A stretch of 64,000 bases of DNA, taken from assembly GCF_900086645.1 (NCBI RefSeq), contig NZ_LT576451.1, positions 3,038,001 to 3,102,000 of the forward strand. Reading direction: 5' to 3'. Every line of letters starts with the position of its first letter. Position 1 is the first letter of the stretch. The translations under genes and the position numbers were made by a program. The stretch comes from Curtobacterium sp. 9128 (GTDB taxonomy: Bacteria; Actinomycetota; Actinomycetes; Actinomycetales; Microbacteriaceae). Of the stretch, positions 27,190 through 36,696 are shown piece by piece. The notes beneath the pieces were generated by a model. The model was not told where the DNA came from, did not search any database, and saw only the letters and a list, made by a program, of their open reading frames with translations.

Positions 27190-28733
27190 GGCGCTTCACC
27201 CGTCCGACCGTCCTGCTCCTCGCACTCACGACCATCGCGTGGATCGCGTTGCTGACGCTCTGGGCCCTCGTCACCCCGGCGTTCGGCACGCACGGCGAGG
27301 TCGACGGCGTCGACGCGGCCTTCCGGACCGCGCTCGGGGCCGGCTGGCCCGCCCCGGGGCAGATGCACGCGCTGGCCTCGACACGATGGCTGTTCGAGAA
27401 CCCCGCCGATCGGTCCACGGTCGCCGCCGTGCTCGCGGCGCACCCGGGCGAGACGACGATCGTCAACCCGTTGTCGCAGCATCCCCAGACGTACTTCCTC
27501 GCCGCGGGCGCCGTCCTGCGGATCGCACACTGGGAGTCGCTCCGCTGGGACCACGCCGTCCTGCTGATCCGCCTGGTCGACGTCGTCCTGCTCGCACCGC
27601 TCCCGCTGCTCGTCGCCGGGACCGTCCGTCGACTCGTCGGATCGCCGCGTGTCGCCGTCGTCGCACCCCTGCTGCTCTTCGCCGTCCCGAAGGCCGCGCA
27701 GTTCGGCGCATCGGTCACGCTCTGGGCACCGCTCGTCCTCATCGCAGCGATCGTGACCTGGCTCGCGGCACGCGTCCTCACCGGCGACCGGTCGTGGTGG
27801 ACGTCCGTCGGACTCGCCGTGGCGGCGGCGTGCGGCGCGACGATCAACGCGATGGGGCTGCTGCTCGTGGTCTTCGCGCTCACGATCGTGCTCGTCGCCC
27901 GCCACGACCTGCGGTGGTCCGAGACCCTCGTCCGCCGCGCGATCGACGTCGTGGTCGTCATCGTCCCGGCGGCGATCGTCGGAGCCGTGTTCTGGCGGAG
28001 CCTCCGGACCGGATGGGTCCCGGACGCCGCCCCGCAGCCGGACCCGATCCCCCCGGCATCCCCGACCGGGATGAACCCCGGCGACTTCCTCAACGGGCAG
28101 TGGAACGGCGGCACGGCCACGTTCTGGGGCGGACTCGGCGACGACGCGTTCGGATTCACGCCACCGCTCGTCGCCGGACTCACCGTGGTCGGCCTCGGCG
28201 TGCTCTTCTGGGCGGCCGTCCGCGCCGACCGTGCCCTGCGTCCGACGTGGGGTGTGCTGCTGTGGCCGGCGCTCGTCGTCGCGGCCGTGCTCGGCTACGA
28301 GTGGCGCAACGCCCTCGCCGACAACCAGATCGCCACGTCGAGCGGCCGCTTCCTGCTCGTCGCCGTCCCCGCCCTGGTCGCGGGGTTCGTCGCCGCCGCC
28401 GCGTCGCTCCTCCCGAGCACCCGAGCCCGTCGCACCACGGCGCTCGTCGGCGGGGTCGGAGCGCTCCTCATCGCGGCATACGGGCTCCTCATCGGCTTCT
28501 CCGGCGCGTACCAGGCCGGACGTTTCGGGCTGACCGGTGCCGGGATCGCCGCCCTCGCCGAGTCGACCCCGCTCGGGTGGCAGGTCGTGGCCGCAGTGGC
28601 CGCGCTCCTCGGCGCGGCATCGGTCGCAGCCGTGGTCGCGCTCGTGGTGGTCGTGGCCGCCAGGAGTACGCCGCCGCCGCTCCCGCTAGACTCTCCGCCG
28701 ACCGTCGAACCGACACAAAGGAACAATCCGTGA
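27186..28733 (+). CDS. DUF2142-like polytopic membrane protein (divergent paralogue)
   Basis: GTG 27186 overlaps the previous stop codon (GTGA) and gives 515 residues; the frame is open further upstream but there it antisenses nothing and overlaps the previous gene in Arg-rich sequence. It shares with its neighbour an early loop (here EVDGVDAAFRTALGAGWPAPGQMHAL), a SQHPQTYFLAAGAVLR segment and SSGRFLLVAVPALV near the end. The acidic pair is less clear than in the neighbour, so it may be inactive or have changed specificity. It ends in a Pro-rich tail overlapping the rmlB start by 4 bp. Confidence 0.65.
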   Translation: MRRFTRPTVLLLALTTIAWIALLTLWALVTPAFGTHGEVDGVDAAFRTALGAGWPAPGQMHALASTRWLFENPADRSTVAAVLAAHPGETTIVNPLSQHPQTYFLAAGAVLRIAHWESLRWDHAVLLIRLVDVVLLAPLPLLVAGTVRRLVGSPRVAVVAPLLLFAVPKAAQFGASVTLWAPLVLIAAIVTWLAARVLTGDRSWWTSVGLAVAAACGATINAMGLLLVVFALTIVLVARHDLRWSETLVRRAIDVVVVIVPAAIVGAVFWRSLRTGWVPDAAPQPDPIPPASPTGMNPGDFLNGQWNGGTATFWGGLGDDAFGFTPPLVAGLTVVGLGVLFWAAVRADRALRPTWGVLLWPALVVAAVLGYEWRNALADNQIATSSGRFLLVAVPALVAGFVAAAASLLPSTRARRTTALVGGVGALLIAAYGLLIGFSGAYQAGRFGLTGAGIAALAESTPLGWQVVAAVAALLGAASVAAVVALVVVVAARSTPPPLPLDSPPTVEPTQRNNP

Positions 28734-29716
28734 AGATCCTCGTCACCGGAGGAGCCGGCTTCATCGGCTCGAACTTCGTCCGCCGGACCCTCCAGGACGC
28801 CTACCCGGGCCTCGAGGGCGCCGAGGTCGTCGTCTACGACGCACTGACCTACTCGGGGAACCTGGCGAACCTCGCTCCCGTCGCCGACTCCCCCCGGTAC
28901 AGCTTCGTGCAGGGCGACATCCGCGACGCCGCGAAGCTCGACGAGGTCGTGCCGACCGTGGACGCGATCGTGCACTTCGCCGCCGAGTCCCACGTCGACC
29001 GCTCGGTCCGCGACTCCGGCATCTTCGTCGAGACCAACGTCGTCGGCACCCAGCGTCTGCTCGACGCCGCGCTCCGGCACGGCACCGAGCGCTTCGTGCA
29101 CGTCTCCACCGACGAGGTGTACGGGTCGATCAGCGAGGGCTCGTGGGACGAGGAGCGCCCGCTCGAGCCGAACTCGCCGTACTCGGCGTCGAAGGCCGGC
29201 AGCGACCTCCTCGCCCGCAGCTACCACCGCACGCACGGACTCAACCTCTCGATCACGCGCTGCTCGAACAACTACGGGCCGTACCACTTCCCCGAGAAGG
29301 TCATCCCGCTCTTCGTCACGAACCTCATCGACGACGTGCACGTGCCGCTCTACGGCGAGGGCAACAACATCCGCGACTGGCTGCACGTCGACGACCACAC
29401 CCGCGGCATCGCGATGGTCCTGACCCGCGGTCGCGCCGGTGAGATCTACAACATCGGTGGCGGCACGGAGCTCACGAACAAGGAGCTCACCGAGCTCCTC
29501 CTCGAGGCGACCGGCAAGGACTGGTCGTACGTCGATCGCGTCGCCGACCGGCTCGGCCACGACCTCCGCTACTCGGTCGACATCTCGAAGATCCAGGCGG
29601 AGCTCGGCTACGAGCCGCAGGTCCCCTTCGCCCAGGGCCTCGCCGACGTCGTCCAGTGGTACCGCGACAACCGTTCGTGGTGGGAGCCCCTCAAGGAGCG
29701 CGCCGCGCTCGCCTGA
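28730..29716 (+). CDS. rmlB: dTDP-glucose 4,6-dehydratase
   Basis: The second step of dTDP-L-rhamnose synthesis. The 328-residue extended SDR has TGGAGFIGS (6-14) for NAD, STDEVYG with Thr127-Asp128-Glu129, and the catalytic Tyr151-x3-Lys155 in PYSASKAG, as in characterised RmlB. FPEKVIPLFVTN and GNNIRDWLHVDDH are further family segments. GTG 28730 overlaps the upstream stop codon and has AAAGGA at 28718-28723. A TAGACT hexamer at 28687-28692 could give an additional internal promoter. Confidence 0.95.
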   Translation: MKILVTGGAGFIGSNFVRRTLQDAYPGLEGAEVVVYDALTYSGNLANLAPVADSPRYSFVQGDIRDAAKLDEVVPTVDAIVHFAAESHVDRSVRDSGIFVETNVVGTQRLLDAALRHGTERFVHVSTDEVYGSISEGSWDEERPLEPNSPYSASKAGSDLLARSYHRTHGLNLSITRCSNNYGPYHFPEKVIPLFVTNLIDDVHVPLYGEGNNIRDWLHVDDHTRGIAMVLTRGRAGEIYNIGGGTELTNKELTELLLEATGKDWSYVDRVADRLGHDLRYSVDISKIQAELGYEPQVPFAQGLADVVQWYRDNRSWWEPLKERAALA

Positions 29717-29743
29717 GCACGGCCAGGAACGACGGACGCACGC

Positions 29744-30595
29744 ATGACCCGCTACCTCATCACCGGCGCTGCCGGCATGCTCGGTCAGGACCTCCAGCAG
29801 GCCCTGGCCGGGCGTGACGTGACCGCACTGTCCCGAGCCGACCTCGACATCACCGACCAGGCAGCCGTCACCGCAGCGGTGGCCGGGCACGACGTGGTCA
29901 TCAACGCGGCCGCGTACACGAAGGTCGACGACGCCGAGTCGCACGAGGACGACGCCCACGCCGTGAACGCGCAGGGCCCAGCCGTTCTCGCGACGGCTGC
30001 GGTCGCGGCCGGCGCGAAGCTCGTGCAGGTCTCGACGGATTACGTCTTCGACGGCAACGGCACGTCCCCCTACGCCGAGGACGAGCCCACCGACCCGATC
30101 GGTGCGTACGGCCGGACGAAGGCGGCCGGTGAGGCAGCCGTCCTCGCGATCGCGCCGGACTCGTCGTACATCGTCCGGGCCGCGTGGCTCTACGGTGCGC
30201 ACGGTCCGAACTTCGCGAAGACGATGATCCGACTGTCCGCGTCCCACGACACCGTGAGCGTCGTCACCGACCAGATCGGGCAGCCCACCTGGACCGGCGA
30301 CCTCGCCCGGCAGATCGTGGCGATGCTCGACGCCGACGCGCCGGCCGGGATCTACCACGGCACCAACGGCGGCCAGGGGTCCTGGTTCGACTTCACCAAG
30401 GCGATCTTCACCGAGGCCGGCCTCGACCCTGCACGGGTCCTCCCGACGGACAGCGCCGCGTTCGTCCGCCCGGCCCCACGCCCCGCGTACTCGGTGCTCG
30501 GGCACGACGCCTGGTCGCGCGCCGGCATCCCGCCGATGCGCGACTGGCGCGAGGCACTCCACGCCGCGGCCGCGGACGGGGTCCTCGCCGCGTGA
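29744..30595 (+). CDS. rmlD: dTDP-4-dehydrorhamnose reductase
   Basis: The last step of dTDP-L-rhamnose synthesis, an NAD(P)H-dependent reduction. The 283-residue SDR begins MTRYLITGAAGMLGQDLQ and carries INAAAYTKVDDAE, STDYVFDG and AYGRTKAAGE (Tyr-x3-Lys). GQPTWTGDLA and YHGTNGG are RmlD-specific segments. It follows rmlB by 27 bases and overlaps the next gene by 4 bp (GTGA). With rmlA, rmlB and rmlC the pathway is complete in this window. Confidence 0.94.
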   Translation: MTRYLITGAAGMLGQDLQQALAGRDVTALSRADLDITDQAAVTAAVAGHDVVINAAAYTKVDDAESHEDDAHAVNAQGPAVLATAAVAAGAKLVQVSTDYVFDGNGTSPYAEDEPTDPIGAYGRTKAAGEAAVLAIAPDSSYIVRAAWLYGAHGPNFAKTMIRLSASHDTVSVVTDQIGQPTWTGDLARQIVAMLDADAPAGIYHGTNGGQGSWFDFTKAIFTEAGLDPARVLPTDSAAFVRPAPRPAYSVLGHDAWSRAGIPPMRDWREALHAAAADGVLAA

Positions 30596-31572
30596 CGGTC
30601 ACCACTTCGCTCGTCGTCGGGGGCGGCGGGTTCCTCGGCCGTGCGGTCGTCGCCGCGCTCGAGGGCGCCGGCGACCGGGTGCTCGTGCCCCGCGTGCCTT
30701 GGGGCGACCAGGACGCAGCAGCAGCGGTCCTGGTCGACGCCGTCCGTGCGCTCCGTGCAGGCGACGGCCCCTGGCGGCTGGTCTGGTGCGCCGGGACGGG
30801 CTTCGTGGCGACCGGAGCGGACGCCTTCGCCATCGAGGCCGCGTTGCTGGCCCGCGTGCTCGACCCCGCTGCGACCGCCCCCGACGGGGCCGCCGCGGCG
30901 AGCACCCCCGGCATCGTGTTCTTCGCGTCGTCCGCGGGTGCCACCTACGCCGGGTCGACCGGGGTCCCGTTCGACGAGTCCACCGATCCCCGCCCGCTCG
31001 CACCGTACGGCTCGAGCCGGCTGGCGGCCGAAGCGCAGTTCCACAGCTGGGCGGCGGCAACCGGCACCCGCGCGCTCGTCGGCCGGATCGCGAACCTCTA
31101 CGGCCCGGGTGCCAACCTGGCGAAGCCGCAGGGTCTGGTGTCGCAGCTCGCGCTCGCGCACGTCGAGGGTCGCCCGTCGTCGATCTACGTGCCGTTCGAG
31201 ACCACGCGCGACTACCTGTACATCGACGACGCCGCCGCGATGATCGTGGATGCGCTGGACGCGGTCGCCGCCGACCCGGTCGGATCGGCGCGGACCAAGA
31301 TCTTCGCCTCGCAGGAGGGCCGGTCCATCGCCGAGGTGATCACGGCCGTCGAGCAGGCGTTCGGCTCGTCGCTCGACGTGATCGCCGGGCAGGACCCGTC
31401 GGCGTCCTTCCAAGGCACCGACCTCCGCTTCCGGTCGACAGTGCTCCCGAGCGTCGACGACCGGCAGCTCCTGCCCTTCGCGGACGGGGTGGCGCGCACC
31501 GTCGACGCGATCCGATCGGCGGCGAGTTCGACGACACACCCGCAGGACGAACGAGGAGAACGACGAGGATGA
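30592..31572 (+). CDS. NAD-dependent epimerase/reductase of the extended SDR family
   Basis: The protein has 326 residues from GTG 30592, coupled to rmlD. GGGGFLGRAVV (10-20) binds the dinucleotide and FFASSAGATYAG supplies the Ser near residue 113. The usual Tyr-x3-Lys motif reads YGSSR (Tyr139, Arg143), so the catalytic Lys is replaced by Arg. ARIANLYGPG-like and TRDYLYIDDAA segments follow the pattern of nucleotide-sugar epimerases. It probably makes another nucleotide sugar for the polymer, or is altered in activity. It overlaps the next membrane protein gene by 4 bp. Confidence 0.72.
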   Translation: MTVTTSLVVGGGGFLGRAVVAALEGAGDRVLVPRVPWGDQDAAAAVLVDAVRALRAGDGPWRLVWCAGTGFVATGADAFAIEAALLARVLDPAATAPDGAAAASTPGIVFFASSAGATYAGSTGVPFDESTDPRPLAPYGSSRLAAEAQFHSWAAATGTRALVGRIANLYGPGANLAKPQGLVSQLALAHVEGRPSSIYVPFETTRDYLYIDDAAAMIVDALDAVAADPVGSARTKIFASQEGRSIAEVITAVEQAFGSSLDVIAGQDPSASFQGTDLRFRSTVLPSVDDRQLLPFADGVARTVDAIRSAASSTTHPQDERGERRG

Positions 31573-33068
31573 CCCGCACCGGAACCCGCCGCGAACGGCT
31601 CGTCGCATGGACCGCGGCGCACCCATGGGCCGGGTTCACCGTGCTCTGTGCGCTGGTCTTCGTCCTCGCCGCGTCCACGGCCCGCGCCTTCACCTACCCG
31701 CCGCTGAACGGCGGCGACGAGCCGGCGCACCTCGACTACGTGATCACCGTCTGGCACCTGCACCTGCCGGTGTTCGAGAACGGGATCACCTACCACGCCC
31801 CGTTCGGCGCCACGACGCCGGTGCAGTGGGTGTCGCAGCACCCGCCGCTGTACTACCTCGTCCTCGCGCCGGTCGTCGGACCGCTGTTCGACGGCGGACA
31901 CCCCCTGATGGCCGTCATCGCCGGACGGCTGATCAGTGCGCTGATGGCCGGTGCCGTGGTCGTGGCCTCGGCGTGGGCTGCGTGGCGGTGCTTCCCCACC
32001 GCGCGTCGGCTCCCCGGCGGCGTCGCGATCGTCACCGCCCTCGCGGGCATGCTCATCCAGCAGGGCGGCTCGATCTACAACGACGTCCTGTTCGTGCTGT
32101 TCTGCGTGCTCGCGTGCGGCATCGCCGGTGCCGCGCTGCGCTCCGGCGTCGGTCCCGGCCTGTTCGTCGGCGCCGCCCTGGTCGGCGCGGCCGGGATGAC
32201 CACCCGGTTGTCGTTCGCGCTCTGGCTCGTCGCGATCGTCGTCGCCGTCGTCCTCGCCCGCCGCGTGCGGTTCTGGGGCCTGTCCGGGATCTGGGCGCGG
32301 ATCGTCGCCGGTGCCGCACCGGTCGTCGCCGCGGTCGCAGCCTCCGGGTGGTTCTACCTGCACAACAAGCGCACGGCCGGCAACTTCAGCGGCCGGCACG
32401 CCGACTGGGGCATCCAGAACATGGGCCGTGTCGAGCGCCCCATCCCGGAGGTCGCGTTCGACGGCAAGTTCTGGACCGACCTGTACGGCATCTACCGAGG
32501 CGTGCTGCCCCAGTCCGACCCGATCCAGTGGGTGCTGATGATCCTCCCGATGGCCCTCGCGGTCGTGGTCGGCGTCACCCTCCTGGTCCGACGCCGCCGG
32601 AGCACACCCGCCGGCCTCGACGCCCGCGCCGGCGTCACCGCACAGCGCCGCGACCGTCTGTCGACGCTGCTCATCGTCCTGATGTTCGTGGCCGTGTCGG
32701 CACTGCTCAGCGTGACCGAGATCGACTACGTGCACGGCGGCGGTGCGCCGAACACGCGGTACGCCCTGACGATCCTGCCGGTCATCACGATCGCGATGGC
32801 GGCTGGACTGACGGGGTGGCGTCGCGCGTCCGGGATCCTCGTCACCGTGTGGATCGCCGTGTCGTTCGTGCCGTACCTGTCGCTGGTCGGCCTCCACGTC
32901 GCCGGCATCGTGCCCCACGCCGCCCGCGTCGTCCAGCTCATGTTCGCGATCTCGGTGGTCGCGGCGGTCGGGTGCGCGGTCGGTGCCTTCCTCGACGCAC
33001 GGCGCGCCCGACCTGCCGCCGTGACGGAGCCCCGCGAGACCGCAGAACCGGTCGACGTCGAACGCTGA
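31569..33068 (+). CDS. DUF2142-like polytopic membrane protein
   Basis: The protein has 499 residues from ATG 31569, with GAGGAGAAC and GAGG close upstream and a 4-bp overlap with the SDR gene. After the first span comes PPLNGGDEPAHLDYVITVW, with the acidic D-E pair, then QWVSQHPPLYYLVLAP and about ten spans; GAPNTRYALTILPV lies near the end. The layout matches the three other DUF2142-type proteins in the window. It is the last gene of the plus-strand rmlB-rmlD unit, which places it with rhamnose-polymer synthesis. Reaction inferred only. Confidence 0.72.
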   Translation: MTRTGTRRERLVAWTAAHPWAGFTVLCALVFVLAASTARAFTYPPLNGGDEPAHLDYVITVWHLHLPVFENGITYHAPFGATTPVQWVSQHPPLYYLVLAPVVGPLFDGGHPLMAVIAGRLISALMAGAVVVASAWAAWRCFPTARRLPGGVAIVTALAGMLIQQGGSIYNDVLFVLFCVLACGIAGAALRSGVGPGLFVGAALVGAAGMTTRLSFALWLVAIVVAVVLARRVRFWGLSGIWARIVAGAAPVVAAVAASGWFYLHNKRTAGNFSGRHADWGIQNMGRVERPIPEVAFDGKFWTDLYGIYRGVLPQSDPIQWVLMILPMALAVVVGVTLLVRRRRSTPAGLDARAGVTAQRRDRLSTLLIVLMFVAVSALLSVTEIDYVHGGGAPNTRYALTILPVITIAMAAGLTGWRRASGILVTVWIAVSFVPYLSLVGLHVAGIVPHAARVVQLMFAISVVAAVGCAVGAFLDARRARPAAVTEPRETAEPVDVER

Positions 33069-33104
33069 CCCGCGCTGCGGGCCCGGTCCGGGAGCGCCGA
33101 ACGG

Positions 33105-34286
33105 TCAGCCGCGCAGCGCCGCGGTGAGCAAGCCGCGGTACCGGTCCGCGACGGCGTCGACGGTGTGCGCGGCCGCGGTCACCGCTGCTGCGCGTCCGAG
33201 GCGCTCTGCGAGGTCCGGATCGGCGAGCAGTCGATCCACGGCGGCGGCGAGTGCGGCGGCATCCCCTGGTGGCACCAGGAGCCCGTTCTCGCCGTCCCGG
33301 ATCACGTCGACGATGCCGGGGACGGCCGATGCGACGATCGCGCAGCCGGCGGACATCGCCTCGAGCAGCGCGACGGGCAGACCGTCGCGGTCGCCGTTCG
33401 CCGCGGGGACCGACGGGTAGAGCGCGATCGACGCACGCGCGTACTCAGAGGCCAGGTCGTCCTTGCCCCGGGCGCCGAGGAACGTGACGCCGTCGCCCGC
33501 ACGACGCTCGAGCGCCCCGCGGAGCGGTCCGTCCCCGACGACGACGACCTCGGCCGGGCGCTCCGCCATGCGGTCGAGCGCGTCGAGCAGGACCACGGCA
33601 CCCTTCTTCTCGACGAGTCGGCCGACGAACAGCACCCGACCGGGCACGCGGGACTCGCGGGCGACCGCCGCGGTGATCGGCGCCAGGTCGACGCCCATCG
33701 GGACGACGTGGACCTGGTCGGGTCGTGCGCCGAGCTTGCCGAGTTCGCTCGCCATGTCCGTGCTCATGCAGGTCACGGAGGAAGCGTTCCGGATGACGGC
33801 ACGCTTGACGGCCTGGAGGACCGGGTTGCGCAGGGCGTAGAGGTCGCCACCCAGCGTGGTCACCACCCGCGGCAGGTCGCCGAGCACGAGCCGGCCGACG
33901 GCCCCCTGGGGGATGATCCAGTGCAGGAGGGCGACGTCGGGCCGCGACCGCCGGCGCTCACGACCGAGCGCGGTCGCCATCGCACCGAAGAAGAACGGCA
34001 CCTGCACCCAGCGAGCGCGCTTCGCACGCAGGTTGTCGACGATCGCGCCGTCGGCGAGGTCCTGCCAGCGGCTCGGGAAGTAGGTGTACCGCCGGACCTC
34101 GACGTCGCCGATCCGCTGGTGCTTCCGTGCGCCCTTCGTCATCGGTGCGACGACCACGATCCGGTACTCGTCGGACAGCGCCGTCGCGAGGTCGAGGACG
34201 AACCCCGGCGTCCCGTCGCCCGGTTCGGCCGGGAACGTCGACGCGGCGACGAGCAGTGTCGGTCGGGCAGCGGGGTCGGGTTGCAT
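33105..34286 (-). CDS. GT4 family glycosyltransferase
   Basis: The protein has 393 residues from ATG 34286; an upstream ATG at 34325 would overlap the divergent gene start and adds a Lys/Arg-rich end, and neither has a strong Shine-Dalgarno. The N-terminal domain has FPAEPGDGTPGFVLDLATAL and LLHWIIPQGAVG, and the C-terminal domain has RVLFVGRLVEKKGAVVLLDAL and DGLPVALLEAMSAGCAIVAS, a GT4 donor site. It resembles GT4 enzymes of capsule and wall glycans. It converges with the DUF2142-like gene. Substrate unknown. Confidence 0.85.
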   Translation of the reverse strand: MQPDPAARPTLLVAASTFPAEPGDGTPGFVLDLATALSDEYRIVVVAPMTKGARKHQRIGDVEVRRYTYFPSRWQDLADGAIVDNLRAKRARWVQVPFFFGAMATALGRERRRSRPDVALLHWIIPQGAVGRLVLGDLPRVVTTLGGDLYALRNPVLQAVKRAVIRNASSVTCMSTDMASELGKLGARPDQVHVVPMGVDLAPITAAVARESRVPGRVLFVGRLVEKKGAVVLLDALDRMAERPAEVVVVGDGPLRGALERRAGDGVTFLGARGKDDLASEYARASIALYPSVPAANGDRDGLPVALLEAMSAGCAIVASAVPGIVDVIRDGENGLLVPPGDAAALAAAVDRLLADPDLAERLGRAAAVTAAAHTVDAVADRYRGLLTAALRG

Positions 34287-34315
34287 GCAGCGCACTCGCT
34301 TAGAGTTGTCGGTCG

Positions 34316-35371
34316 ATGGACGCACGACAGCCTACGGGGTCGACCCCGACCTCCCCGGAACCCCTCGACACGACGGCGGGGCCCGTTCCGGACCCACCCG
34401 CCAGACGGGGCCGTCGAGAGCGCGTCCTGACCGTCGTGAAGTGGGTGGCGGCCGTCGTCGCCGTCGGGCTGCTCGTGTGGGGCGTCGTCAAGCAGTGGGA
34501 CGACATCGCCCGCGACTTCGCACGCCTCGACGCCTCCACGATCACCCTCGGCATCGTGTTCACGCTCGCGGCACTCGTCGCGAACATGCTGTCGTGGCGC
34601 TCCATGATGGCAGCGACGGGGCACCGGGTGCGCCTCGCCCCGTCGTCGTCGATCTTCTTCGTCGGACAGCTCGGCAAGTACATCCCCGGTGGCGTCTGGT
34701 CGATCGCCGCGCAGGCGGAGCTCGGTCGCGCCCACGGACTCGCCAGGACCGGCAGCGCCGTCGCGTCGCTCGCGTCGATGCTCGTCAGCATGGTGACCGC
34801 GGCGCTCGTCGGCATCGTCGCCCTCCTCTTCTCCGCCACGGACGGCCTCGCACACTTCTGGTGGCTCGCCATCGTCGTCGTGATCGGGCTCGTGGCGCTC
34901 ACCCCGCCGGTGCTCGGACGGCTCATCGCACTCGCGTTCCGGCTGCTCCGGCGGCCGCCGCAGGAGATCTCGCTCACGTGGTCGGGCACGACGATGTCGA
35001 TGGTGTGGTCCGTCGTGATGTGGATCGCGTACGGCGTCCAGGCCTCCTTCGTGCTCCGGGTGTTCGGAGCCGACGACCCGACGCTGTTCCCGGTGGCCAC
35101 CGGTGCCTACGCGGTCGCGTGGCTGGTCGGGTTCCTGGTCGTCATCGCACCAGCCGGTGTCGGTCCTCGGGAAGCGGTGCTCGTCCTGCTCCTCGGCTCG
35201 GTCGCCAGCCCGTCCGCTGCACTCGCGCTCGCGGTGATCAGCCGTGCGTTCATGACCGTCGGGGACGTCGTGCTCGCCGGCTTCGGTGCCGCGCTGGCGG
35301 TGCGCCACCGTCGGCGGGCAGCCGTTCCCGGTGCCCAGGTGGGCGGCCCGGTTCCTCCCGGCGGCCACTGA
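34316..35371 (+). CDS. Lysylphosphatidylglycerol synthase TM-region/UPF0104-like membrane protein
   Basis: The protein has 351 residues from ATG 34316, with a Pro-rich cytoplasmic N-terminus of about 35 residues and eight membrane spans. FVGQLGKYIPGGVWSIAAQ and APAGVGPREAVLVLLLG match the LPG_synthase_TM family, in which a flippase-like role for lipids or lipid-linked compounds is proposed. The catalytic aminoacyltransferase domain of MprF is absent. TAGAGT lies nine bases before the start and there is no Shine-Dalgarno. In this setting a role in moving a lipid-linked glycan precursor is a reasonable guess. Confidence 0.78.
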   Translation: MDARQPTGSTPTSPEPLDTTAGPVPDPPARRGRRERVLTVVKWVAAVVAVGLLVWGVVKQWDDIARDFARLDASTITLGIVFTLAALVANMLSWRSMMAATGHRVRLAPSSSIFFVGQLGKYIPGGVWSIAAQAELGRAHGLARTGSAVASLASMLVSMVTAALVGIVALLFSATDGLAHFWWLAIVVVIGLVALTPPVLGRLIALAFRLLRRPPQEISLTWSGTTMSMVWSVVMWIAYGVQASFVLRVFGADDPTLFPVATGAYAVAWLVGFLVVIAPAGVGPREAVLVLLLGSVASPSAALALAVISRAFMTVGDVVLAGFGAALAVRHRRRAAVPGAQVGGPVPPGGH

Positions 35372-35453
35372 TAGTGTCTGCCATCGGAGCGGCCGGACCG
35401 CTCCGATCGACGGCCGAGCCGTTCCGACCGACGGCCAGCAGGAGGCGCACCAG

Positions 35454-36596
35454 ATGACCACACTCCGCGTGATCGTGGACCAGGTGATCGCACCGGTCCC
35501 CGGCGGCATCGGTCGCTACGCGGAGGAACTCACCCGGCAGCTGATCGCCACCGCCCCGAGCGGATGCGACGTCGAAGCCGTGGTCTCCGCGGCATCGCCG
35601 GCAGAGATCGAGCACCTCACCATGCTCCTCCCCGGGCTGTCCGGGATGGACCGGCTGGCACTCCCCCGTCGTGAGCTCGCGCTCGCCTGGCAGGGCGGCA
35701 TGGCGCGCGGGGCCTCGCAGGGCATGGTGCACGCACCGAGTGTCCTCGCGCCCCTCGTGAAGCACGATCGCACGCAGGAGCCCGGTCGTCAGACGGTCGT
35801 CACGGTGCACGACACCGTGCCGTGGACGCACCCGGAGACCCTCACGCCGCGCGGCGTGCACTTCCACAAGGCCATGGTGAAGCGCGCGTACAAGTACGCC
35901 GACGCCGTGGTGGTCCCCACGCACGCGGTCGCCTCGGCGCTCAACGAGATCCACCGCTTCGACGAACGGCTCCGGGTCATCGGCGGCGCTCCGAGCGGTC
36001 GCCTCCGGGTGCCCGTGGACGCGGACCTCCGCGCCGAACGACTCGGCCTCCCGGAGCGCTACGTGCTCGCGGTCGGCACCCTCGAGCCACGGAAGGGCCT
36101 CACCGCCCTGATCGAGGCGATGGCCCACCCGGATGCTCCGCAGGACGTCCCGCTCGTCATCTCCGGCCCCGACGGCTGGGGCGACGTGGACGTCGTCGGC
36201 ACCGCCGAGCGTGCCGGACTCGCGCCCGACCGCGTGAAGGTGCTCGGCCGTGTGGACGACGCCGACCTCGCCGTGGTCTACGACCGCGCGACGGTGTTCG
36301 TGTTCCCGAGCCTCGCCGAGGGGTTCGGCCTCCCCGTGATCGAGGCCATGAGCCTGGGGACGCCCGTCGTGCACTCCGACGACCCGGCCGTCCGCGAAGT
36401 CGCCTCGGACGCCGGCGTGTGCGTCGAGCGCTCCCCGAGCGATCGCTACCCGGAGCGTCTGGCGCAGGCCGTGTTCCAGGTCGTGAACGACCCGCTCCTC
36501 CGCTCGCAGCTCGCGATCGCGGGGCCGGACCGTGCCCGGATGTTCGACTGGCGCGACTCGGCGCTCGAGACCTGGCAGCTGCACGCCGACCTCTGA
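35454..36596 (+). CDS. GT4 family glycosyltransferase (mannosyl/rhamnosyltransferase-like)
   Basis: The protein has 380 residues from ATG 35454, with a full AGGAGG at 35440-35445. The N-terminal loop VPGGIGRYAEELTRQL, VVTVHDTVPWTHPE, then GTLEPRKGLTALIEAM and FPSLAEGFGLPVIEAMSLG show a complete GT4 enzyme close to the one at 15,162. A GATAGT hexamer at 35370-35375 may be its promoter, giving a leader of about 70 nt. It is the last glycosyltransferase of the region. Substrate inferred only as a nucleotide sugar. Confidence 0.85.
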   Translation: MTTLRVIVDQVIAPVPGGIGRYAEELTRQLIATAPSGCDVEAVVSAASPAEIEHLTMLLPGLSGMDRLALPRRELALAWQGGMARGASQGMVHAPSVLAPLVKHDRTQEPGRQTVVTVHDTVPWTHPETLTPRGVHFHKAMVKRAYKYADAVVVPTHAVASALNEIHRFDERLRVIGGAPSGRLRVPVDADLRAERLGLPERYVLAVGTLEPRKGLTALIEAMAHPDAPQDVPLVISGPDGWGDVDVVGTAERAGLAPDRVKVLGRVDDADLAVVYDRATVFVFPSLAEGFGLPVIEAMSLGTPVVHSDDPAVREVASDAGVCVERSPSDRYPERLAQAVFQVVNDPLLRSQLAIAGPDRARMFDWRDSALETWQLHADL

Positions 36597-36696
36597 GGCG
36601 ACGGGCATCCGGCGCCGAATCACGGCTCCGCATCGATCGCCTCCGGCCACCGTGTCGTCCAGCTCCGTCGGCGCGAGCACCTGCCATCATCGGCTC

